From contig DFUT01000016.1 of NCBI GenBank assembly GCA_002381125.1, positions 31,048 through 55,945 on the forward strand: a stretch of 24,898 bases of DNA, in the 5' to 3' direction. This DNA comes from Bacteroidales bacterium UBA4179 (lineage in GTDB: Bacteria > Bacteroidota > Bacteroidia > Bacteroidales > Dysgonomonadaceae). Positions 1-8,644 of the stretch are shown here, in pieces; position 1 is the stretch's first letter; the number at the start of each line of letters is the position of its first letter. The position numbers and the translations under genes were made by a program. A model generated the notes under the pieces. It searched no databases. It had not been told where the DNA came from and saw only the letters and a list, made by a program, of their open reading frames with translations.

Positions 1-2232
1 ATTTTTCGTTTCTTCGATAATTTGTTCCCGATTGGAATCGTTGAGTTGTTCAAAATTAGCTCGAATCATATCCGATCCCATGTTGGATGTCATGATGATA
101 ATCGTGTTCTTAAAATTCACAACCCTTCCCTTATTATCGGTCAACCGTCCGTCATCGAGCACTTGAAGCAGTACATTGAACACATCGGGATGGGCCTTTT
201 CGATCTCGTCGAAGAGTACTACCGAATAGGGTTTACGCCGAATAGCTTCGGTCAACTGTCCACCCTCTTCGTAACCCACATATCCCGGAGGTGCACCAAT
301 GAGCCGAGTGACGCTGAATTTCTCCTGGTATTCGCTCATATCGATACGCGTCATCATTCGCTCATCGTCAAACAGGCATTCGGCAAGCGCTTTTGCCAAT
401 TCGGTTTTACCCACACCGGTTGTTCCGAGGAAGATAAACGAACCGATTGGCCGTTTGGGATCGCTCAATCCGGCACGATTCCTACGGATGGCATCGGCAA
501 CGGCTTTAATTGCATGATCCTGCCCAACAACACGCTTATGGAGCTCTTCTTCGAGAGAAAGCAATTTTTCGCGTTCGCTCTGCAACATTTTCGATACCGG
601 AATACCCGTCCATTTCGATACGATTTCGGCAATATCCTCGGCATCCACTTCTTCTTTAATCAGAGGCCGATCGCCTTGCACTTCTCGAAGTTTCTTTTGC
701 AGCTCTTCAATCTCTCTTTCTTTTTCCTTGATCTTTCCGTAACGCAATTCGGCAACTTTACCGTAATCGCCCTCGCGCTCGGCTATTTCCGCTTCAATTC
801 TTGCCTGTTCGATTTCGGCTTTGTTTTGCTGAATCTTATCGATGATTTCTTTTTCGGCCAGCCATCTGGCTTTATACTCCGCTTCTTGTTCTTTTAGCTC
901 TTCGATCTGCTTGGTCAGCTGTTCTTCTTTCAGTTTGTCTTTTTCGCGCCTGATGGCTTCGCGTTCAATTTCCAATTGCTTGATTTTTCGTTGAATCTCA
1001 TCGAGTTCTTCCGGTACGGAATCAATTTCCATACGCAATTTGGCGGCCGCTTCATCAATCAAGTCAATCGCCTTGTCGGGTAAAAAACGATCGGTAATAT
1101 ACCGTTGCGACAATTGCACGGCAGCAATAATAGCCTCATCTTTAATACGTACTTTATGATGATTTTCGTACCTTTCTTTCAAGCCTCGCAGAATGGAGAT
1201 GGAATCGGCTTCACCGGGTTCTTCGACCATGACAACCTGGAAACGGCGCTCCAACGCCCTGTCTTTTTCAAAATACTTCCGATATTCGTCCAATGTGGTG
1301 GCACCAATCGTCCGCAATTCGCCACGAGCCAATGCCGGCTTCAATATATTGGCGGCATCCATAGCGCCCGAAGTCTTACCCGCACCTACCAGCGTATGAA
1401 TTTCATCGATAAACAAAATGATTTCGCCATCGGATTTCACTACTTCGTTGATTACGGCTTTTAACCGTTCCTCGAATTCACCTTGATATTTAGCGCCGGC
1501 AATCAACGCTCCCATATCCAGCGAATAAATTTGCTTGCTCTTTAGATTTTCGGGAACATCGCCACGAACAATACGGCGCGCCAGTCCCTCCACGATGGCG
1601 GTCTTTCCGGTTCCGGGATCGCCAATCAAGATGGGGTTGTTTTTTGTTCTCCGACTCAATATCTGCAATATTCGGCGAATCTCTTCATCACGCCCAATGA
1701 CGGGATCCAACTTGCCTTGACGCGCCATTTCGGTCAGATTAACCGCATATTTGCTCAATGCCTGATACGTTTCTTCCGCTGTCTGGCTAGTCACTTTCTC
1801 TCCTTTTCTAAGTTCTTTTATCGCCAATTCAAGCTGATTTTCCGATACCCCTTGAGCTTTCAAGATCTGTGATGCAGAACTGCTTACGCTTACTAAAGCC
1901 AGCAACAAATGTTCAAGCGAAACATACTGATCGCCCATGCGCGTCGCATAATCGGCCGCTTTTTGAAAAACCGCATTGCTTTCGCGACTCAGCATCGGCT
2001 CGCCTCCCGACACACGCGGATACGAGTCGATTTCTCTGTCAACCGCGGCTTCCAATGAACGCATGTTTACACCCAATTTTTGAAACAAAAAATTGGTCAC
2101 ATTCTCCCCTACCAGCATCACACCTTTCAGCACATGTGCCGGTTCAATCATTTGTTGACTGTTTGCTTGTACTAAATCGATAGCCTTTTGTACAGCCTCT
2201 TGTGCTTTAATGGTAAAATTGTTAAAATTCAT
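1..2232 (-). CDS. clpB: ATP-dependent disaggregase ClpB (3' end outside window)
   Basis: ClpB is a hexameric AAA+ ring that, with DnaK, pulls polypeptides out of cytoplasmic aggregates. The frame is open for 744 codons from the ATG at 2232 to the window edge; family members are about 860 residues, so roughly the last 110 are missing. The order is an N-terminal Clp repeat domain (about 1-145), NBD1 with Walker A GDPGTGKT at 204-211 and Walker B ILFIDEIHT, a long charged coiled-coil middle domain (about 400-525), and NBD2 with Walker A GTTGVGKT at 603-610 and Walker B VVLFDEIEKAHPDV. The middle domain and P-loop positions separate it from ClpA and ClpC. The start MNFNNFTIKAQEA is typical. I saw no CIRCE element upstream and no frameshift. 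It lies 152 bases downstream of a codirectional MFS gene. Confidence 0.97.
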   Translation of the reverse strand, partial: MNFNNFTIKAQEAVQKAIDLVQANSQQMIEPAHVLKGVMLVGENVTNFLFQKLGVNMRSLEAAVDREIDSYPRVSGGEPMLSRESNAVFQKAADYATRMGDQYVSLEHLLLALVSVSSSASQILKAQGVSENQLELAIKELRKGEKVTSQTAEETYQALSKYAVNLTEMARQGKLDPVIGRDEEIRRILQILSRRTKNNPILIGDPGTGKTAIVEGLARRIVRGDVPENLKSKQIYSLDMGALIAGAKYQGEFEERLKAVINEVVKSDGEIILFIDEIHTLVGAGKTSGAMDAANILKPALARGELRTIGATTLDEYRKYFEKDRALERRFQVVMVEEPGEADSISILRGLKERYENHHKVRIKDEAIIAAVQLSQRYITDRFLPDKAIDLIDEAAAKLRMEIDSVPEELDEIQRKIKQLEIEREAIRREKDKLKEEQLTKQIEELKEQEAEYKARWLAEKEIIDKIQQNKAEIEQARIEAEIAEREGDYGKVAELRYGKIKEKEREIEELQKKLREVQGDRPLIKEEVDAEDIAEIVSKWTGIPVSKMLQSEREKLLSLEEELHKRVVGQDHAIKAVADAIRRNRAGLSDPKRPIGSFIFLGTTGVGKTELAKALAECLFDDERMMTRIDMSEYQEKFSVTRLIGAPPGYVGYEEGGQLTEAIRRKPYSVVLFDEIEKAHPDVFNVLLQVLDDGRLTDNKGRVVNFKNTIIIMTSNMGSDMIRANFEQLNDSNREQIIEETKN

Positions 2233-2318
2233 AATTATATTTTTTATTTTATAATTCCCTTCACTTTTTAAGGAAATCAAATATCTTGCCAAAAAATATT
2301 TTATGACGTTTTGACAGA

Positions 2319-2341
2319 TTTGTATTTGTATTTGTATTTGT
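2319..2341. repeat. Short TTTGTA tandem repeat
   Basis: Three exact copies of the hexamer TTTGTA plus a partial fourth lie between the MFS stop codon and clpB. The right end runs into the stem-loop at 2334-2370. It is probably a slippage-prone low-complexity tract; no function is evident. Confidence 0.7.
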
Positions 2342-2370
2342 TTTCGGTTTGCATTGCCGAAAACAAAAAC
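2334..2370 (-). terminator. Stem-loop after MFS gene, possible weak terminator
   Basis: Arms at 2334-2347 and 2357-2370 are complementary over 14 bp with one mismatch, around a 9-base loop. The structure starts 15 bases after the MFS stop codon, where a terminator or a 3'-stabilising hairpin would sit. On the minus strand there is no clean run of T after the stem, so termination before clpB may be incomplete. Confidence 0.45.
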
Positions 2371-2384
2371 ATTAATTTGCCGTC

Positions 2385-3767
2385 TTATCGGACATAATTC
2401 GGTTTCTGCAAACCATAGCCTTTTTTATTGTCTTCCATTTTCAATAAGAAAGCAAAAAGAACAGCCAGAAAACCAAACCCGGCAAAAATAAGCATTGGAA
2501 GGGTATAATCGTAAGTATTTACCGTTAATCCGTCGCGAACGGTTTGCCCGGTTACGCAATATTTGTCCAACACCCATCCGATCAGCAAAGGAACCCCCAT
2601 CAATCCCCAGTTTTGCACCCAAAAAATCAACGCCATTGCCGTTCCCAACTGTCGCTCGGGAACAATCTTCGTTACCGAAGGCCACATGGCGGAAGGAACC
2701 AACGAAAAAGCAATACCGAGTAGAATCACCAGCAAAATGGCAATCACCCAATTATTCAAAAACGGAACGGCAAACAACAAATGAACAACAACCAACAGCA
2801 TGGATCCCCAAATCATGATAGAAGCCCCTTTCCCAATCCGGTCATAAATATTGCCAAACAAAGGGGTGAGGAGTATGGTGCCGAAAGGCAATAACGAAGG
2901 AATAAGCCCGGCCACATCCAAAGCAACCCCAAACTTATTCACCATGAGGTCGGTCGCATATTTCAAAAAAGGAAAAACAGCCGAATAAAACAATACGCAA
3001 AGAATAGCAATGAACCACCACCCTTTATTGGTAACGATGTTGCGAATATCCGAGATTTTGAATTCTTCTTCTTCCACATTTTCGGGTTTGGCATCGGCAA
3101 TCGATTGATCCAGCTTCTTATCCATGAAAATATAAACCACATATGCCAACAAACCGATACATAGCGCAATCAACCCCACCAACACCGAGCGCGACACATT
3201 GGCCACTCCCGTAATTTTTGCTATGGGAACGGAAAAAGCCAGTGCGAAAGCCGTTCCCACACGAGCCAACGCCACCTGCAAACCCATCGCCAACGCCAAT
3301 TCCTTGCCCTGAAACCATTTATAGATCACTTTGGTTACGGTGATACCGGCAACCTCGACCCCAACGGCAAAGGTGGCATATCCTATACTGGCAAAAAAAA
3401 CTTGGGATTTTATCCCCAGTATAGTAGTCCCTTGAAGCGAGCCGCTCGATATTGCCCAATATTGAATCACCGTACCGATCACCATAATCAATACCGATCC
3501 GAAACCGGTTATCCGAACACCTACTTTATCGAGAATAATTCCCCCGAAAATCAACATCAAGAGAAAAACATTGAACCAACCGTAAGCACTCGTAAATGTT
3601 CCATAGTCGCTACTCGTCCAACCAATCTGCCCTTCAAGAAGTCCTTTTAACGGAGACATTACATCCGCAAAAAAATAACCGCACATCATTGTAAATGATA
3701 CGAGAGCAAGAGCGGTCCATCGCGCTTGCTTTGAATCACGAAGCGTTTCTCTGATTTTTTCTGTCAT
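2385..3767 (-). CDS. Major facilitator superfamily transporter
   Basis: A 460-residue inner-membrane protein with about 12 hydrophobic segments, presumably a secondary transporter; the substrate cannot be read from the sequence. The N-terminal half has the MFS loop 2-3 motif GGIILDKVGVR (75-85). The C-terminal half has the pseudo-repeat motif GNIYDRIGK (305-313). A charged cytoplasmic loop at about 216-248, with an EEEE run, joins the two six-helix halves. The ATG at 3767 gives a short charged N-terminus ahead of the first helix. It is divergent from the C11 peptidase gene and sits upstream of clpB. A consensus -7 box about 235 bases upstream (4003-4010) suggests a long leader carrying three repeats. 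The length is normal for the superfamily. Confidence 0.9.
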   Translation of the reverse strand: MTEKIRETLRDSKQARWTALALVSFTMMCGYFFADVMSPLKGLLEGQIGWTSSDYGTFTSAYGWFNVFLLMLIFGGIILDKVGVRITGFGSVLIMVIGTVIQYWAISSGSLQGTTILGIKSQVFFASIGYATFAVGVEVAGITVTKVIYKWFQGKELALAMGLQVALARVGTAFALAFSVPIAKITGVANVSRSVLVGLIALCIGLLAYVVYIFMDKKLDQSIADAKPENVEEEEFKISDIRNIVTNKGWWFIAILCVLFYSAVFPFLKYATDLMVNKFGVALDVAGLIPSLLPFGTILLTPLFGNIYDRIGKGASIMIWGSMLLVVVHLLFAVPFLNNWVIAILLVILLGIAFSLVPSAMWPSVTKIVPERQLGTAMALIFWVQNWGLMGVPLLIGWVLDKYCVTGQTVRDGLTVNTYDYTLPMLIFAGFGFLAVLFAFLLKMEDNKKGYGLQKPNYVR

Positions 3768-3830
3768 TTGTTTCTTTTTTTAATACGTTAATTTTATTTT
3801 GTGCAAAGTATCTTGTTCTCTGATTTTGTT

Positions 3831-3988
3831 TGCTCCATGTTTGCAATAAACTACCGCCCGGCCAATTGCCGTCCCCATTGCAACTCTCCACCGAACTTTT
3901 TACTCCATGTTCGTACCGATACAAGGCAATGAAGAATTAGAGAGCCTTATTATACGTTGATTTGTTTACTCTATGTCCGTACTGAAAC
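3831..3988. repeat. Three-copy degenerate intergenic repeat
   Basis: Copies start at 3831 (TGCTCCATGTTTGCA), 3901 (TACTCCATGTTCGTACCGA) and 3967 (TACTCTATGTCCGTACTGA), spaced 70 and 66 bases apart. The shared core is T(G/A)CTC(C/T)ATGT followed by YYGYA. Copies two and three are closer to each other and both run on to a GAtAC or GAAAC end. They lie inside the probable untranslated leader of the MFS gene, so they could be regulator or RNA elements, or decayed duplications. Confidence 0.6.
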
Positions 3989-4002
3989 TGCAACTGAAAC
4001 TA

Positions 4003-4010
4003 CAAAGGTA
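4003..4010 (-). promoter_or_regulatory. Probable -7 box for the MFS gene
   Basis: The minus strand reads TACCTTTG, an exact match to the Bacteroidota -7 consensus TAnnTTTG. No clear TTTG -33 box is seen at the expected distance. If used, it would give a leader of roughly 230 bases. An alternative imperfect box at 3804-3811 would give a leader of about 30 bases. Confidence 0.45.
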
Positions 4011-4171
4011 TAAATTATCGAACATTATGCTTTTAAAACCCCATATATTTTACGTTCTCCATTGACAGACAAAGTTGTTTGGCAATATTATAGGCGAAGT
4101 TTTAAGACGAAACATCAAAAATACATCGTAAGCCAAATAATACACATTCTTTTCTATTATGAAATTTATTG

Positions 4172-4179
4172 TAAATTTG
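4172..4179 (+). promoter_or_regulatory. -7 box for the C11 peptidase gene cluster
   Basis: TAAATTTG matches TAnnTTTG exactly. Transcription would begin around 4185, downstream of the in-frame ATG at 4159 and just before the ATG at 4198. It therefore favours 4198 as the start of the peptidase. The -33 region is poor. Confidence 0.5.
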
Positions 4180-4197
4180 CGAATAATTGTAAGGACA

Positions 4198-5409
4198 ATG
4201 AGCAAAACGACTGTGTTCGAAAAACCGGTAAGGTTTTTCTTCTGTTTGATCACCATTTCTTTTTCTTTCTTTCTTATATCCTGCGAGAAAGAAGATGTAA
4301 AACTGCCAAACCAAAAAACGGTATTTATGTACCTGCCTTGGCCGGCCGATAAGACTTTAACGGAAGCTTTCGAAAAAAACATATCGGACATGGAAAAAGC
4401 AATCGGAAAAAGAGGGTTGGACTACGAGAAAATAGTCGTATTCATATCGACGAGCTCAACCAAAGCTACCCTGTATGAAATAACCTGTAAAAATGGCATA
4501 TGCAAACACGATACACTCAAAAATTACACAAATCCGTCTTTTACTACTGCTGAAGATATTGCCTTCATTCTGAGCGAAATGAAAAGTGCTGCACCGGCAC
4601 TCACCTACGCTATGATTATCGGTGGACACGGCATGGGTTGGATTCCTGTTTACCCGACTCCAACAATAAGAGCATCATCCACATCCGTATCATCCTTTAA
4701 AAATTACTGGGAATATGAAGGAGCATTTCACACCCGCTACTTTGGAGGAACAACACCCAAATACCAAACCGATATCACAACGCTGGCAGATGCTATCGCG
4801 AGAACAGGAATAAAAATGGAATATATTCTTTTCGACAATTGTTACATGTCCTCGATAGAGGTCGCCTATGAACTACGAAATGCAACCAATTATCTGATCG
4901 CTTCACCTACCGAAATAATGGCTTACGGCATGCCCTATGCTATTGTGGGAGAATACTTGTTTGGAAAAACGAATTACAAAGCGGTCTGCGACGGCTTTTA
5001 TGCGTTCTATTCTACCTATGATGAAGCTCCCTATGGAACATTGGCCGTGACCGATTGTTCCGAACTCGCTTCTACCGCATCCCTTATGCGGGAAATCAAC
5101 AGCCGGTATACTTTTGATACTGCACAACTCAATTCTTTACAACGAATGGACGGCTATGAGCCACCCATTTTTTACGATTATGGCGATTATGTTGCACATT
5201 TGTGTACGGATGAGCAATTATTGCTGCAATTTGAAGAACAACTAAACCGTACGATCCCTTACAAAACATCCACAAAGCAATTTTACACAAAAAGTAAGGG
5301 AGCGATACCGATTGACACTTATTCAGGCGTTACTACTTCCGATCCGAGTACGAATCAAAAAGTAATCAACGATAAAACAAAAACAAGCTGGTACGCAGCA
5401 ACACACTAA
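4198..5409 (+). CDS. Clostripain-family (C11) cysteine peptidase lipoprotein
   Basis: A 403-residue cell-envelope cysteine protease of family C11. These enzymes use a His/Cys dyad and usually cleave after Arg or Lys. The N-terminus has a basic stretch, a hydrophobic segment and the lipobox LISC with Cys29, followed by the charged EKED. This makes it a lipoprotein, possibly surface exposed. The catalytic residues are probably His144 in IIGGHGMGW and Cys215 in FDNCYMSS. I chose the ATG at 4198 over the in-frame one at 4159 for two reasons: it sits properly before the signal peptide, and a -7 box at 4172-4179 lies between the two. It is followed after 4 bases by cutC and then a GH20 lipoprotein, all on the plus strand and probably co-transcribed. 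The natural substrate is unknown. Confidence 0.88.
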   Translation: MSKTTVFEKPVRFFFCLITISFSFFLISCEKEDVKLPNQKTVFMYLPWPADKTLTEAFEKNISDMEKAIGKRGLDYEKIVVFISTSSTKATLYEITCKNGICKHDTLKNYTNPSFTTAEDIAFILSEMKSAAPALTYAMIIGGHGMGWIPVYPTPTIRASSTSVSSFKNYWEYEGAFHTRYFGGTTPKYQTDITTLADAIARTGIKMEYILFDNCYMSSIEVAYELRNATNYLIASPTEIMAYGMPYAIVGEYLFGKTNYKAVCDGFYAFYSTYDEAPYGTLAVTDCSELASTASLMREINSRYTFDTAQLNSLQRMDGYEPPIFYDYGDYVAHLCTDEQLLLQFEEQLNRTIPYKTSTKQFYTKSKGAIPIDTYSGVTTSDPSTNQKVINDKTKTSWYAATH

Positions 5410-5413
5410 AATT

Positions 5414-6169
5414 ATGATGGATTATAAAATAGAAATATGTGCCAATTCCGTTGCCAGTTGCCTGGAAGCACAAAAAGGCGGAGCTCATCGTGTTGAGCTC
5501 TGTGCATCCATTCCCGAAGGCGGAACAACCCCTTCATACGCAACCATTGCGCTGGCGCGTGAACTATTGAACATCAAACTTCACGTGATTATTCGTCCAC
5601 GTGGTGGCGATTTTCTTTATTCCTCAACGGAACACCAAATTATGCTCAACGATATCGAAATAGCCAAAAAACTGAACGCCGATGGCGTGGTGATAGGTTG
5701 TCTTACTCCGCATGGCGACGTGGACATGCAACGAAACCGCGAACTGATGGAGGCGGCCGAAGGTATGAGCGTTACCTTTCACAGGGCTTTCGATATGTGC
5801 CGCAATCCTTTCGAAAGTTTGGAAAATATTATATCTTTGGGTTGCGACAGGATCCTCACTTCCGGTAGAAAACCAAAGGCCGAACAAGGCACCGCTCTGA
5901 TAAAACAGTTGATTCAACAAGCAAGAGATCGTATTGTTATTATGCCCGGAAGCGGTATCAACGAACACAATATTGCAAAAATCGCTCGCGAAACAGGGGC
6001 AAAAGAATTTCATTTATCGGTACGCGAGCGAGTGGAAAGCAAAATGATCTATCGCAATCCAAACCTCTCTATGGGAAGCACAACAATCACCATAGACGAG
6101 TATGCACAAGAAATCACCAGCGCATTGCGCGTGGAAAAAGCCTTAAAAAATTTACAACAAACCGATTGA
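5414..6169 (+). CDS. cutC: CutC family protein (copper homeostasis, disputed role)
   Basis: A 251-residue cytoplasmic TIM-barrel protein of the CutC family. Family features include the N-terminal EICANSVASCLEAQKGGAHRVELC stretch in parts, the IIRPRGGDFLYS segment, the VTFHRAFDMC strand, LTSGR, and the MPGSGIN strand near residue 177. CutC was first linked to copper tolerance in E. coli, but its direct role in copper handling is disputed and no enzyme activity can be read from the sequence. Two adjacent ATGs are possible at 5414 and 5417. The 4-base gap after the peptidase gene suggests translational coupling. The link to a peptidase and a hexosaminidase does not point to copper and may be only positional. 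Confidence 0.93.
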   Translation: MMDYKIEICANSVASCLEAQKGGAHRVELCASIPEGGTTPSYATIALARELLNIKLHVIIRPRGGDFLYSSTEHQIMLNDIEIAKKLNADGVVIGCLTPHGDVDMQRNRELMEAAEGMSVTFHRAFDMCRNPFESLENIISLGCDRILTSGRKPKAEQGTALIKQLIQQARDRIVIMPGSGINEHNIAKIARETGAKEFHLSVRERVESKMIYRNPNLSMGSTTITIDEYAQEITSALRVEKALKNLQQTD

Positions 6170-6182
6170 GACAATAATGTAA

Positions 6183-6194
6183 TCCGATATCGGA
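6183..6194. repeat. 12-bp perfect palindrome between cutC and the GH20 gene
   Basis: TCCGATATCGGA lies in the 63-base gap. It could be a dimeric regulator site or chance; no promoter box is evident next to it. Confidence 0.35.
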
Positions 6195-6232
6195 ATTAAT
6201 TATAAAGCCAAAACAACTAAATGTGAAATGAC

Positions 6233-8566
6233 ATGAAAAAGATCAGGTATTTTATTATGTGTGTGGCAGCAACAGGACTTTTGTTTTCCTGCTCCGGAAA
6301 AAAAGAAATAAAAGAGGCCAATTACGAGGTAGTACCTCTACCTTCCGAAATCACTACGGAAAATGGGGCATCTTTTACTTTATCGAAAGCCACAAAAATC
6401 GTTTTCCCGAAAGAAAACGAAAAAATGCAACGCAATGCCCGGTTTCTGGCAGAATATTTGGAAACCGCTACCGGGATCAAGTTTGAAACAACCGACACTC
6501 CTCCCCAAAAAAATGCCATTATCCTGGCATTGGGAATGGAGAACGAAAATCCGGAAGCTTACCGCATTGAAGTCGCAGAAAACACCATTACCATAACCGG
6601 ATCGAGCGAAGCAGGTGTTTTCTATGGCATTCAAACGTTACGAAAAGCAACACCCGTAGGTAAAAACATTTCGGTAACCTATCCGCAAGTTATTATCAAT
6701 GACCAACCCAGATTCGGGTATCGTGGAATGATGCTCGATGTTGCCCGTCATTTCCAGCCGGTTGATTTTGTAAAAAAATTCATCGATATGCTGACTTTGC
6801 ATAACATCAACCGATTTCATTGGCATCTCACCGACGACCAGGGTTGGAGAATCGAAATCAAGAAATTTCCCAAACTTACCGAAATCGGTGCCTTTAGAAA
6901 AGAAACCGTCATCGGGAAAAATACGGGAAAATATGACGGCACGCCACACGGCGGATTCTATACGCAAGACGAAATCAGAGATATCGTGAAATATGCCGAA
7001 GAACGGTATATCACCATCATCCCCGAAGTCGATCTTCCCGGCCATATGTTGGCTGCTTTAGCCGCCTATCCCGAACTCGGCTGTACGGGCGGACCGTACG
7101 AAGTGGCAAAGGAATGGGGTGTTTTCGAAGATGTACTCTGCCCGGGAAAAGATTCCACTTTTATCTTTCTGGAAGGCGTACTTACCGAAGTGATGGAACT
7201 ATTCCCGTCGCCATACATTCATATCGGTGGCGACGAGTGCCCTAAAGTCCGCTGGGAGAAATGTCCGGATTGTCAGCGACGCATAAAGGAACTGGGGCTG
7301 AAAGGCGACAATAAACACACGGCCGAACATTACCTTCAGAGTTATGTTACGGCCCGCATCGAAAAATTCCTAAACGATCACGGTAGAAACATCATCGGTT
7401 GGGATGAAATTCTGGAAGGCGAACTTGCGCCCAATGCCACTGTGATGTCGTGGCGCGGTATGGAAGGAGGTATCCTTGCCGCTCAGATGAATCACGATGT
7501 TATTATGGTACCCACTTCGTATTGCTATTTCGATTATTACCAAACGCAAGATATCGAAAACGAACCACTGTCCATTGGCGGATACGTTCCCATTGAAAAA
7601 GTGTATAGTTTTGAACCTGTTCCGGAGGTATTGACATCCGAACAGAAAAAACATATTTTGGGTCCACAAGCCAATCTCTGGACCGAGTACATCAAAACGC
7701 CCGAACATGCAGAGTATATGGTTATGCCACGCATTGCCGCGCTTTGCGAAGTGCAATGGATGCAACCCGAAAAGAAAAATTACGAAGAATTTCTGAAAAG
7801 ATTGCCCCGTCTGCTGGCATTGTACGACAAGCTGGGATACAACTATGCAACTCACGTTTTCGACATTCAAGCGAAATTAACGCCCAACTTCGATACCAAT
7901 TCGCTGGAAGTAGAGCTCACCACCATCGACAATGCACCTATTTATTACACGCTCGATGGAAGCGAACCAACAACGGCCTCTACATTATACGAAGGCAAGT
8001 TTACCATAAAAGAAAATGCCGAAATTAAAGCCGTGGCTATTCGCGAAGGAGGAAGAGACAGCAAAGTATACACCGAAAAAGTAAGGGTAAGCAAGGCAAC
8101 CTTTAAACCCATCACTTTGCTCACCAATCCTGCTCCCAATTATGCTTTTGATGGTGCGCCCATGTTGGTTGACGGGTTATTCGGGAAAAGTGCAAATTAC
8201 AAAACCGGCCGATGGATTGGATTTCAAGCCGAAGATCTGATCGCTGTAATCGATATGCTCGAACCCACAACGATATCCAAAGCAGAAATCAGAAATGCCG
8301 TAGTAACCGGCGACTGGGTTTTCGATGCATCGGAAATAGCAATTGCATCATCGGACAACGATTCCGTTTTCAACGCGGTAACGAGCGAGAAATTCATTGA
8401 TGCAAAAATGGAAAATTGGTCGGATGTAGTAACGCATACGTTGACTTTCGATCCGGTAACCGCGCGTTATTTCAAGGTTACGGTAAAGCCTTCCATTATT
8501 CCGGCATGGCATCCCGGCAAAGGAAAAAGAGCATTTATTTTTGTCGATGAAATTGTGTTGGATTGA
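6233..8566 (+). CDS. GH20 beta-N-acetylhexosaminidase lipoprotein
   Basis: A 777-residue exo-glycosidase that should remove terminal beta-linked GlcNAc or GalNAc from glycans or chitooligosaccharides by substrate-assisted catalysis. The N-terminus has a signal with lipobox LFSC (Cys20), so it is envelope-anchored. The order is a GH20b alpha/beta domain (about 35-155), then the GH20 barrel (about 160-515) starting at RFGYRGMMLDVARH. The barrel has the catalytic pair Asp334-Glu335 in HIGGDECPKVRW. A chitobiase C-terminal domain follows at about 560-620 (YYTLDGSEPT), then a galactose-binding-like F5/8 type C module at about 640-777. This modular form is common in glycan-foraging Bacteroidota. 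It is the last gene of its cluster and ends 19 bases before a strong terminator. Confidence 0.95.
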   Translation: MKKIRYFIMCVAATGLLFSCSGKKEIKEANYEVVPLPSEITTENGASFTLSKATKIVFPKENEKMQRNARFLAEYLETATGIKFETTDTPPQKNAIILALGMENENPEAYRIEVAENTITITGSSEAGVFYGIQTLRKATPVGKNISVTYPQVIINDQPRFGYRGMMLDVARHFQPVDFVKKFIDMLTLHNINRFHWHLTDDQGWRIEIKKFPKLTEIGAFRKETVIGKNTGKYDGTPHGGFYTQDEIRDIVKYAEERYITIIPEVDLPGHMLAALAAYPELGCTGGPYEVAKEWGVFEDVLCPGKDSTFIFLEGVLTEVMELFPSPYIHIGGDECPKVRWEKCPDCQRRIKELGLKGDNKHTAEHYLQSYVTARIEKFLNDHGRNIIGWDEILEGELAPNATVMSWRGMEGGILAAQMNHDVIMVPTSYCYFDYYQTQDIENEPLSIGGYVPIEKVYSFEPVPEVLTSEQKKHILGPQANLWTEYIKTPEHAEYMVMPRIAALCEVQWMQPEKKNYEEFLKRLPRLLALYDKLGYNYATHVFDIQAKLTPNFDTNSLEVELTTIDNAPIYYTLDGSEPTTASTLYEGKFTIKENAEIKAVAIREGGRDSKVYTEKVRVSKATFKPITLLTNPAPNYAFDGAPMLVDGLFGKSANYKTGRWIGFQAEDLIAVIDMLEPTTISKAEIRNAVVTGDWVFDASEIAIASSDNDSVFNAVTSEKFIDAKMENWSDVVTHTLTFDPVTARYFKVTVKPSIIPAWHPGKGKRAFIFVDEIVLD

Positions 8567-8585
8567 TTCCAATTGAAATAGAAAT

Positions 8586-8619
8586 AAAAAACGCACCGGA
8601 AAATACCGGTGCGTTTTTT
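8586..8619. terminator. Strong bidirectional intrinsic terminator
   Basis: A perfect 14-bp stem (AAAAAACGCACCGG with CCGGTGCGTTTTTT) surrounds a 6-base loop. T runs follow the stem on both strands. It sits between the convergent GH20 gene and nfo and should end both transcripts. Confidence 0.93.
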
Positions 8620-8644
8620 ATTGTATTCCTTCCATAACCGTCAA

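Larger units (their letters stand above)
3768..4197. other. Divergent intergenic region between MFS and C11 peptidase genes
   Basis: These 430 bases hold no convincing gene. They contain a minus-strand -7 box (4003-4010), a second imperfect one (about 3804-3811, TACTTTG lacking one spacer base), three degenerate repeats (3831-3988) and a plus-strand -7 box (4172-4179). Short open frames here have no family features and overlap the flanking gene starts. Confidence 0.7.

Noticed and set aside
22..897. 291-codon open frame on the plus strand
   Set aside because: Antisense to clpB, which is continuous from 2232 to the window edge with both P-loops intact.
2233..2384. Heat-shock control element upstream of clpB
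   Set aside because: I looked for a CIRCE-type inverted repeat and a full -33/-7 promoter. Only an imperfect GATATTTG box is present, so nothing is annotated.
3736..3924. 62-codon minus-strand ORF across the MFS start
   Set aside because: It overlaps the MFS start in another frame and shows no domain; the similarity between parts of it comes from the intergenic repeats.
4159..4197. Longer start for the C11 peptidase at 4159
   Set aside because: A -7 box at 4172-4179 lies between this ATG and the one at 4198, and the shorter form has a normal lipoprotein signal.
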